64,000 nucleotides of DNA from Pseudoflavonifractor sp050943825. GTDB taxonomy: Bacteria > Bacillota > Clostridia > Oscillospirales > Oscillospiraceae. Positions 24,836-35,711 of this stretch are shown here, piece after piece. Every line of letters starts with the position of its first letter. The stretch's first letter is position 1. Below the pieces are notes generated by a model. It was not told the DNA's origin, searched no databases, and saw only the letters and a program-made list of their open reading frames with translations. Location of the stretch: contig NZ_JBMNPX010000002.1 in assembly GCF_050943825.1 (NCBI RefSeq), forward strand, positions 124,001-188,000, in the 5' to 3' direction. A program made the position numbers and the translations under genes.

Positions 24836-25513
24836 ATGAGATACGAAATTGCAGGCGGTACGTTCCCCGTGGTTATGTGCTACTTAGAGAACGGCGAAAA
24901 GATGATCACCGAGAGCGGCTCCATGGTCTGGATGTCCCCCAATATGCAGATGGAGACCTCCGGCGGCGGGCTGGGCAAGATGTTCTCCCGTGCCTTCTCC
25001 GGTGAGAATATTTTTCAGAATATCTACACCGCCCGGGGCGACGGTATGATCACCTTCGGCTCCAGCTTTCCCGGGAAAATCATGCCCATCGAAATCGCTC
25101 CGGGCCAGGAGATGATTCTGCAGAAGAACTCCTTCCTGGCCGCCGAGGCGGGGGTGGAGCTGTCCATCCACTTCAACAAAAAGCTGGGCGCAGGCTTCTT
25201 CGGCGGCGAGGGCTTCATCATGCAGCGGCTTTCCGGCCGGGGCATGGCTTTTGCGGAGATTGACGGCGATCTGGTGGAGTACGACCTGGCTCCTGGCCAG
25301 CAGCTGGTGGTGGACACGGGCAACGTGGCGGGCTTTGCGCCCACGGTGTCCATGGACATCCAGCAGGTGCCCGGACTGAAGAACATGTTCTTCGGCGGGG
25401 AGGGCGTGTTCAACACCCTGCTCACCGGCCCGGGCAAGGTGTGGCTCCAGACCATGCCCATCAGCAGTGTGGCCATGGCCATCCGTCCCTTTATCCCCAC
25501 GAGCAACAAATAA
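24836..25513 (+). CDS. AIM24/TIGR00266-family protein
   Basis: 225-residue beta-rich protein of the AIM24 family (DUF124). The N-terminus MRYEIAGGTFPVVMCYLENGEKM, the middle FLAAEAGVELSIHFNKK and the late LVVDTGNVAGFAPTVSMDI are the recurring family blocks. Glycine-rich GFFGGEGFIMQRLSGRG lies near residues 120-136. Bacterial function is unknown; the yeast relative is a mitochondrial inner-membrane organiser. Cytosolic, no signal peptide. Monocistronic, with its own promoter and terminator. Confidence 0.9.
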   Translation: MRYEIAGGTFPVVMCYLENGEKMITESGSMVWMSPNMQMETSGGGLGKMFSRAFSGENIFQNIYTARGDGMITFGSSFPGKIMPIEIAPGQEMILQKNSFLAAEAGVELSIHFNKKLGAGFFGGEGFIMQRLSGRGMAFAEIDGDLVEYDLAPGQQLVVDTGNVAGFAPTVSMDIQQVPGLKNMFFGGEGVFNTLLTGPGKVWLQTMPISSVAMAIRPFIPTSNK

Positions 25514-25530
25514 ATTACGGTACATCCGGG

Positions 25531-25568
25531 CAGCCGGGCAGAGCAAACGCTCTGCCCGGCTGTTTTTT
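25531..25568 (+). terminator. terminator of the AIM24-like gene
   Basis: Fourteen-bp stem (25531-25544 with 25549-25562), loop AAAC, followed by T6 at 25563-25568. Confidence 0.92.
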
Positions 25569-25570
25569 CT

Positions 25571-25745
25571 ATGCAAAAGCGGCACAGCACATATGCGCAT
25601 GAAGTTTTCTGCCGCACGGGTGAGGCAAGCCATTTGCTCATGGATATGAAAGTTTTTGAAAGAAAACTTGCGCGTGTGAGGGCGTAAATAAAAAGCAGCA
25701 TGCTTTTGGAAGGTAAAGAAAATACTGAAAAGAGAAAAAAGATAC
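25571..25745. other. intergenic stretch without a recognised gene
   Basis: About 175 bases, AT-rich. A short inverted repeat (AAGTTTT and AAAACTT, near 25649-25668) is the only structure seen. It ends at the promoter at 25746. Confidence 0.5.
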
Positions 25746-25774
25746 TTGACATTTTCTGTATTGGGCGGTATACT
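25746..25774 (+). promoter_or_regulatory. consensus promoter of the gltB leader
   Basis: TTGACA at 25746-25751 and TATACT at 25769-25774, spacing 17, one of the best promoter matches in the window. Transcription should start near 25781, six bases before a terminator hairpin. Confidence 0.85.
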
Positions 25775-25786
25775 TCGTTCATAGTT

Positions 25787-25837
25787 AAGGGCAAAGACGT
25801 TCCTTCCTATGTGAGAGGAACGTCTTTGCCCTTTTTT
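25787..25837 (+). terminator. leader terminator 1 (attenuator or small RNA end)
   Basis: Stem of 15 perfect base pairs (GGGCAAAGACGTTCC at 25789-25803 with its complement at 25817-25831) and T6 at 25832-25837. It directly follows the promoter, so the default transcript would be about 57 nucleotides and consist mostly of the hairpin. Confidence 0.85.
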
Positions 25838-25993
25838 ATTTGAAAGAATGCGCTTGATAGCCTGCAAAACGCCGTGCTGCGGCGTGTGCCACTCCCGCCT
25901 TGAACAGGTCGGGGCAGAGCAGCGGACCGGTCCGGGACTGCGGGTATGGAACGGTGCAGAATTCAAATAATGATGGGGCAAGGCGGTCTCGAG

Positions 25994-26026
25994 GCGGCAG
26001 TCCGGGAGCGCGGCTGCCGCTTTTTT
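25994..26026 (+). terminator. leader terminator 2 just before gltB
   Basis: Stem GCGGCAG (25994-26000) with CTGCCGC (26014-26020), extended by three inner pairs around one bulged T, then T6 at 26021-26026. It ends 31 bases before the gltB ATG. The left arm (GCAGTCC) is complementary to GGACTGC at 25935-25941, which could act as antiterminator. Confidence 0.75.
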
Positions 26027-26057
26027 ACACAAAACTGCCCGGAAAGGGGAAACGCAC

Positions 26058-30599
<4,542 letters not shown>

Positions 30600-30602
30600 T
30601 GT

Positions 30603-32057
30603 ATGGGAAAGCCGACTGGATTTATGGAATATCAGCGCCAGGGGAATCCCACACAGTCCCCGCTGGAGCGCATCAGGCATTATAACGAGTTTCATCCCCG
30701 GCTGGGCCGGGAGGACCGGAGACGGCAGGGCGCCCGGTGCATGGAGTGCGGCGTGCCCTTCTGCCAGTCAGGCGCGGTGCTGAGCGGCATGGTATCCGGC
30801 TGTCCGCTGCACAACCTGGTCCCTGAGTGGAACGACCTGGTCTACACCGGAAACTTCGGCCACGCCCTGGAACGGCTGCTCAAGACCAACAACTTCCCGG
30901 AGTTCACCGGCCGGGTGTGCCCCGCCCTGTGCGAGGCGGCCTGCACCTGCGGCCTCCACGGCGACCCGGTGACCGTCAAGGAGAACGAGCTGGGCATCAT
31001 TGAGGACGGCTGGGAGCGAGGGTTGCTCCAGCCCCGCCCGCCCAAAAGCCGCACCGGGAAACGGGTGGCTGTGGTGGGCTCCGGCCCCTCCGGGCTGGCC
31101 TGCGCCGACCAGCTCAACCACCGGGGCCACTCGGTCACCGTGTTCGAGCGGGAGGACCGGCCCGGCGGCCTGCTGATGTACGGCATCCCCAACATGAAGC
31201 TGGAGAAATCCATCGTCCAGCGGCGGCTGGACAAGATGGCCGCCGAGGGCGTGGAGTTCCGCACGGGCGTGGATGTGGGCAGGACGGTGACCGCCCAGGA
31301 GCTGCGGGAGCAGTATGACGCCGTGGTGCTCTGCTGCGGCGCCGCCAACCCCAGGGACCTGGCCGTTCCCGGCCGGGAGGCCGGCGGGGTCATGTTCGCG
31401 GTGGATTTCCTCAAGGAGACCACCCGCAGCCTGCTCAACTCCAACCTGACCGACGGGGCCTATCCCAGCGCCAGGGGCAAGCATGTGGTCATTGTAGGCG
31501 GCGGCGACACGGGCAACGACTGTGTGGGCACCTGCATCCGCCACGGCTGCGCCAGCGTGGTCCAGCTGGAGATGATGCCCAAGGCACCTGACGTCCGGAC
31601 GGAGAACAATCCCTGGCCCGAGTGGCCCAGGGTGTGCAAGACGGACTACGGCCAGGAGGAGTGCATCGCGGTGTTCGGGCATGACCCCCGCATCTATCAG
31701 ACCACGGTGACCGAGCTCATCCCGGGCGAGGACGGCAGCCTGAAGGCCATCAGGACCGTCAAGCTGGATGGGAAGCTCAAGCCTGTGGAGGGCACGGAGC
31801 AGGTGATGGACTGCGAACTGCTGCTCATTGCCGCCGGCTTCCTGGGACCCCAGAGCTATGTGCCGGAGGCCTTTGGGCTGGAGCTCACGCCCCGCTCCTG
31901 TGTGAAAACGGAAGCGGGAGGGTACGCCACCAACGTGCCCGGCGTCTTTACCGCCGGGGACATGCACCGGGGCCAGTCCCTGGTGGTGTGGGCCATCCAG
32001 GAGGGACGCTCCGCCGCCAGCGAGGTTGACACGTTCCTGATGGGATATACCGGTTGA
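30603..32057 (+). CDS. gltD: glutamate synthase small subunit
   Basis: NAD(P)H-oxidising flavoprotein subunit of GOGAT, 484 residues, feeding electrons to GltB. The N-terminal ferredoxin-like region binds two 4Fe-4S clusters (MECGVPFCQ near 44; RVCPALCEAACTCG near 102). The FAD fold starts at VAVVGSGPSGLACADQL (about 155) and the NAD(P)H fold at VVIVGGGDTGNDCVG (about 296). The late ATNVPGVFTAGDMHRGQ closes the FAD site. ATG three bases after gltB. Confidence 0.96.
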   Translation: MGKPTGFMEYQRQGNPTQSPLERIRHYNEFHPRLGREDRRRQGARCMECGVPFCQSGAVLSGMVSGCPLHNLVPEWNDLVYTGNFGHALERLLKTNNFPEFTGRVCPALCEAACTCGLHGDPVTVKENELGIIEDGWERGLLQPRPPKSRTGKRVAVVGSGPSGLACADQLNHRGHSVTVFEREDRPGGLLMYGIPNMKLEKSIVQRRLDKMAAEGVEFRTGVDVGRTVTAQELREQYDAVVLCCGAANPRDLAVPGREAGGVMFAVDFLKETTRSLLNSNLTDGAYPSARGKHVVIVGGGDTGNDCVGTCIRHGCASVVQLEMMPKAPDVRTENNPWPEWPRVCKTDYGQEECIAVFGHDPRIYQTTVTELIPGEDGSLKAIRTVKLDGKLKPVEGTEQVMDCELLLIAAGFLGPQSYVPEAFGLELTPRSCVKTEAGGYATNVPGVFTAGDMHRGQSLVVWAIQEGRSAASEVDTFLMGYTG

Positions 32058-32096
32058 GGTTTCACAGACGCTCGGCGGAAAAGCGCTTGTAAAAAG

Positions 32097-32127
32097 AGGA
32101 GGACACCCCTGAGGGTGTCCTCCTTTT
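32097..32127 (+). terminator. terminator of gltBD
   Basis: Twelve-bp stem (32097-32108 with 32113-32124), loop CTGA, followed by TTT and an AT-rich tail. Confidence 0.88.
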
Positions 32128-32213
32128 AATATATATGAATGAGCTTTGCAGAAAAATAAAAAAGCTGGCCGCAACCGTATGGATACCGCCAGCATCCGGA
32201 TTTGCACCCAAAA

Positions 32214-32248
32214 CCAAATCGAAGCCCAGCGCAGCGGGTTCGATTTGG
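32214..32248. repeat. inverted repeat downstream of tRNA-Leu
   Basis: Arms CCAAATCGAA (32214-32223) and TTCGATTTGG (32239-32248) pair perfectly, with three further inner pairs across a one-base bulge. On the minus strand the hairpin is followed by TTTTGGG. It may be a second stop signal for the tRNA transcript or a dispersed repeat. The region has no convincing gene. Confidence 0.6.
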
Positions 32249-32286
32249 AGAGGAGCCGCGACAAAATGAGTGAGAGGTGACTTTTG

Positions 32287-32324
32287 AAAAAAGTCGCCGC
32301 GAACGATATGTCGTCCGCGGCGAC
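32287..32324 (-). terminator. terminator of tRNA-Leu
   Basis: Minus-strand stem GTCGCCGCG (32324-32316) with CGCGGCGAC (32301-32293), extended inside, followed by T6 (32292-32287). It starts two bases after the CCA end of the tRNA. Confidence 0.9.
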
Positions 32325-32325
32325 G

Positions 32326-32412
32326 TGGTGCCGGTGACCGGACTCGAACCGGTACGCTGTCGCCAGCGGCGGATTTTGAGTCCGCTACGTCTACCAATTT
32401 CATCACACCGGC
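32326..32412 (-). tRNA. tRNA-Leu (anticodon CAA)
   Basis: Complete 87-base class II tRNA including encoded CCA (32328-32326). Acceptor arms GCCGGTG (5' end at 32412) and CACCGGC pair in all seven positions. The anticodon stem GCGGA/TCCGC encloses CTCAAAA, giving anticodon CAA for codon UUG. A long variable arm (GCTGGCGACAGC) and the T-loop GGTTCGAGTCC fit leucine tRNA. Confidence 0.95.
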
Positions 32413-32459
32413 GTATGAGAGCAGGAAACGGACACCCGCCTCCAACTGCGTTACTCCGT

Positions 32460-32488
32460 ATTATACAGGAAATCCGGCGGCATTTCAA
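32460..32488 (-). promoter_or_regulatory. promoter of tRNA-Leu
   Basis: Minus strand: TTGAAA (32488-32483) and TATAAT (32465-32460) with 17-bp spacing, 48 bases ahead of the tRNA. Confidence 0.75.
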
Positions 32489-32607
32489 GGAGAAGTTTGA
32501 CAGAAGGGGAGGGGGCGGAAAAGGACGGGTTGCAATGGGCAGGAAAGTATGGCAGAATAGCTTCCGTGAGGGTACGGAGGGGTCCGTGCCCCGGAAGGAG
32601 AGAAATT

Positions 32608-33930
32608 ATGTATTACAGCCTCTATCAGCTGGCCTGGTTCTTTCTGATTTACTCCCTGGCCGGATGGTGCATCAGCGTGGCGGCCGCTGCGGTGCGGCGC
32701 CATACCTTTGTCAACAGCGGCCTGCTCAACCTGCCGCTCAATCCGTCCTACGGCTTCGGCGCGGTGCTCTTCGCCGTGTTCCTGCCCGAGCTGGCCGAGC
32801 GCCCCTTTTTCCTGGTGGTGGGCGGCGCCATCATCGCCGCGGTAGTCACCTTCCTCTCCGGCTTCCTGCTGGAGCGCATCTTCCACCGCCGCTGGTGGGA
32901 CTACACCAGACGGCGCTTCCAGTTCGAAGGGTACATATCCTTCCCGCTGCTGCTGATCTGGGGCCTGCTGGCCCTGGTGTCCATCTGGTTCCTGGACCCG
33001 CTGCTGGCCGGGCTGATTGACCGCCTTCCCGGCCTTGTGGGCCTGATTGTCCTGCTGGTGTGCTGGGGACTTGTGGCGGCCGACTTTGTGGTCTCCCTGG
33101 TGTCCGTGCTCCAGCTCCGCTTCCGGCTCAAGCGGCTGGCCCGCATGTCGGAGGATTTCCGGGATCTGTCCAATTTGTTCGGCAACGCCATCACCCGCAG
33201 GGTGCAGCGCCGTGTTCTCCGGGCCCACAACCTGGAGGCGGAAAAGCTGCTGGAGGCCCAGAGTGAGGCGCCGGAGAAGAGCGGCGTCTTTGCCGAGGGC
33301 TGCTGCTTCCACAAGCTGGTGTGGCTCTTTGTCATCGCCGCCTTCCTGGGCGACATCATCGAGACATTGTTCTGCCGGGTGACGGCGGGGGTGTGGATGA
33401 GCCGGAGCAGCCTGATTTACGGTGCATTCAGCGTGGTTTGGGGCCTGGGCGCGGTGATGTTCACCGCCGTGCTGTACAAATACAAGGACCGCAGCGACCG
33501 GTATATCTTCCTGGCCGGCACCATTCTGGGCGGCGCCTATGAGTATGCGTGCAGCGTGTTCACCGAGCTGGTGTTCGGCACCGTGTTCTGGGATTACAGC
33601 CACATCCCCTTCAATCTGGGGGGGCGCATCAACCTGCTCTACTGTTTCTTCTGGGGCATCGCGGCGGTGGTGTGGCTCAAGGGCATCTACCCCAAACTCT
33701 CCGGCCTGATTGAGCGGATTCCGCCCAAAATCGGCCGCATCGGTACCTGGGTGCTGGTGGTGTTCATGGTGTGCAACGCGGCGATCTCCGCCCTGGCCCT
33801 GGCCCGGTACACCCAGCGGCAGACCGTGCCCGACGCACCCACCACGGTCCTCTCCGACTTCCTGGACCGCCACTATTCCGACGAGCGGATTGAACACGTC
33901 TATCCCAACGCCATTCTGGTGGAGGAGTAG
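32608..33930 (+). CDS. CmpB-type putative ABC-transporter membrane protein (PF06541), duplicated domain
   Basis: 440-residue membrane protein with about ten helices. Two copies of the same module are visible: the N-terminal half (FFLIYSLAGWCISVAAAAV ... VNSGLLNLPLNPSYGFGAV ... YISFPLLLIWG) and the C-terminal half (LVWLFVIAAFLGDIIETLFC ... SRSSLIYGAFSVVWGLGAV ... INLLYCFFWG), joined by a cytoplasmic helical linker (about 170-230). The family is called putative ABC-transporter type IV but no transport has been shown. The ATG at 32608 follows GGAAGGAG. Own terminator; no ATPase adjacent. Confidence 0.85.
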   Translation: MYYSLYQLAWFFLIYSLAGWCISVAAAAVRRHTFVNSGLLNLPLNPSYGFGAVLFAVFLPELAERPFFLVVGGAIIAAVVTFLSGFLLERIFHRRWWDYTRRRFQFEGYISFPLLLIWGLLALVSIWFLDPLLAGLIDRLPGLVGLIVLLVCWGLVAADFVVSLVSVLQLRFRLKRLARMSEDFRDLSNLFGNAITRRVQRRVLRAHNLEAEKLLEAQSEAPEKSGVFAEGCCFHKLVWLFVIAAFLGDIIETLFCRVTAGVWMSRSSLIYGAFSVVWGLGAVMFTAVLYKYKDRSDRYIFLAGTILGGAYEYACSVFTELVFGTVFWDYSHIPFNLGGRINLLYCFFWGIAAVVWLKGIYPKLSGLIERIPPKIGRIGTWVLVVFMVCNAAISALALARYTQRQTVPDAPTTVLSDFLDRHYSDERIEHVYPNAILVEE

Positions 33931-33936
33931 GCGGAG

Positions 33937-33984
33937 AAAACGGCCTTCGGCAGCCCGTAAATCGGGCACCGGAGGCCGTTTTTT
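33937..33984 (+). terminator. terminator after the CmpB-like gene
   Basis: Outer stem AAAACGGCCT (33937-33946) with AGGCCGTTTT, an inner CCCG/CGGG helix, then T6 ending near 33984. Confidence 0.85.
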
Positions 33985-34016
33985 GCGGGCCGGAGCGGGT
34001 TGTGCTGCACCTGCTC

Positions 34017-34045
34017 TTAACATCGGCCGGAAAATTTGGTATAAT
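34017..34045 (+). promoter_or_regulatory. promoter of the cardiolipin synthase gene
   Basis: TTAACA at 34017-34022 and TATAAT at 34040-34045, spacing 17. Confidence 0.72.
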
Positions 34046-34105
34046 CATGCCGAAATACCCGCGGCGGGCCGGGCAGCCCGCCGGAGAGAAGAGAGAAGGG
34101 GTCGT

Positions 34106-35650
34106 ATGACAGCCGAGCAGAAAACCAGCGTGCAGAACAGCATAGGCCGCCTGGTATTTGTGGGCCTGTGTATTTTGCTGGAGGTGCTGTGGATCGTCCT
34201 GCTGTGCATCAGGCTCAACGAGTATTCCGCCATTCTGAGCGTGTTTACCCGCCTGGCGGCGCTGGCGATTGTGCTGCGGCTGTACGGAAAGCATATCAAC
34301 GCGGCCTTTAAAATGCCGTGGATGCTGCTCCTGCTGGCGTTTCCGGTGCTGGGTGTGTGCCTTTATCTGCTGATGGGCCGTCAGGGAACCACCAGACGGA
34401 TGGCCCGGCGGTTTGAAGCGGTGGATCGGGCGCTGGAGCAGGCTATGCCCGCCGGGCCGGAGGGCACGGTGGAGGAGCTGAAGGCCCGGGATGCCGTGGC
34501 GGGCAATTTGGCGGGCTATCTCCAGCGCTTTGCAGGCTATCCCCTCTTCCGGAACACGGACGTGGCGTTTTACAGCGACGCCGCCGACGGGCTGGAGGCT
34601 CAGCTGCGGGATTTGGAGCAGGCGGAGCGGTTCATCTTTATGGAATACCACGCCGTACAGGAGGGCGCGGCCTTTGGGCGGCTGAAGGATGTGCTCTCCC
34701 GGAAGGCTGCCCAGGGAGTGGAGGTCCGTTTCCTCTACGATGATATCGGCAGCATCGGCTTTATCGACCGGGACTTCATCCGCCGCATGGAGCAGGCGGG
34801 GATACAGTGCCGGGTGTTCAACCCTGTCATCCCTGTGCTCAACGTGTTCATGAACAACCGGGACCACCGGAAAATCACCGTCATCGACGGCGCGGTGGGC
34901 TTTACCGGCGGGTACAATCTGGCCGATGAATACTTCAATCTGACCCACCCCTTCGGCCGCTGGAAGGACACCGGCATCCGCCTGGAGGGGGAGGCGGTGG
35001 TCAGCCTGACGGAGCAGTTCCTGGAGATGTGGAACGCCGTCCGGCCCACCGACAGCGACATGGGCGCCTACCTGACCAGGACTCCCTGCCGGAGCAGGGA
35101 GGACGCTTTTGTCCAGCCCTACGCAGACAGCCCCCTGGACCAGGAGTTTATGGGGGAAAACGTGTATCTGAGTATGGCGGAGGGGGCACAGGAGCGGGTG
35201 TGGTTCACCACGCCCTATCTCATCATCAGCGATGAGATGAACCGTGTGCTGGGCCTGGCGGCCCGGCGGGGTGTGGATGTCCGCATCATCACCCCCGGCA
35301 TCCCAGACAAAAAGCTGGTGTACAGCGTCACCCGGTCCTACTATGCCGGTCTGGTCCGCAGCGGCGTGCGGATTTACGAGTACACGCCCGGTTTTATCCA
35401 CGCCAAGCAGTGCGTGGCCGACGGAAAGACCGCCGTGGTGGGTACCATCAACATGGACTACCGCAGCCTGTATCTCCACTTTGAAAACGCGGTGCTCTTC
35501 CACGGCTGCACCGCGGTGGGGCAGGTGGAGCAGGATTTTCTGGACACCTTCCCCCAGTGCCGGGAGGTGACGGAGCAGTACAGCGCCCCGCGCTCCGCCG
35601 TGCTGCGGGGCGGACAGTGCCTGCTGCGGCTGTTTGCACCCCTGCTGTAA
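34106..35650 (+). CDS. cls: cardiolipin synthase (phospholipase D type)
   Basis: Membrane enzyme of 514 residues that condenses two phosphatidylglycerol molecules to cardiolipin. Two N-terminal helices (about 14-35 and 67-90) precede two phospholipase D domains. HKD motif one is HRKITVIDGAVGFTGGYN (about 254-271); motif two is HAKQCVADGKTAVVGTINMD (about 432-451). A typical substrate-site loop FFVR-like region is replaced by VWFTTPYLIISDEM. The ATG at 34106 is preceded by AGAGAAGGGG and lies downstream of a clear promoter, so the longer open frame from 33710 is rejected. Confidence 0.93.
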   Translation: MTAEQKTSVQNSIGRLVFVGLCILLEVLWIVLLCIRLNEYSAILSVFTRLAALAIVLRLYGKHINAAFKMPWMLLLLAFPVLGVCLYLLMGRQGTTRRMARRFEAVDRALEQAMPAGPEGTVEELKARDAVAGNLAGYLQRFAGYPLFRNTDVAFYSDAADGLEAQLRDLEQAERFIFMEYHAVQEGAAFGRLKDVLSRKAAQGVEVRFLYDDIGSIGFIDRDFIRRMEQAGIQCRVFNPVIPVLNVFMNNRDHRKITVIDGAVGFTGGYNLADEYFNLTHPFGRWKDTGIRLEGEAVVSLTEQFLEMWNAVRPTDSDMGAYLTRTPCRSREDAFVQPYADSPLDQEFMGENVYLSMAEGAQERVWFTTPYLIISDEMNRVLGLAARRGVDVRIITPGIPDKKLVYSVTRSYYAGLVRSGVRIYEYTPGFIHAKQCVADGKTAVVGTINMDYRSLYLHFENAVLFHGCTAVGQVEQDFLDTFPQCREVTEQYSAPRSAVLRGGQCLLRLFAPLL

Positions 35651-35711
35651 CCGGCGCAATGCCGAGCTGTATCCCGCAGAGCGGCCTGCGGGATATAAAG
35701 GAGGACTTCCA

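Noticed and set aside
25746..26057. T-box or known glutamine riboswitch before gltB
   Set aside because: No T-box bulge sequence (TGGNACC) and no pattern of a known glutamine aptamer were recognised; only promoter and terminators are supported.
32062..32445. Minus-strand open frame across tRNA-Leu and its terminator
   Set aside because: It overlaps a complete tRNA and intrinsic terminators, so it is not a credible protein gene.
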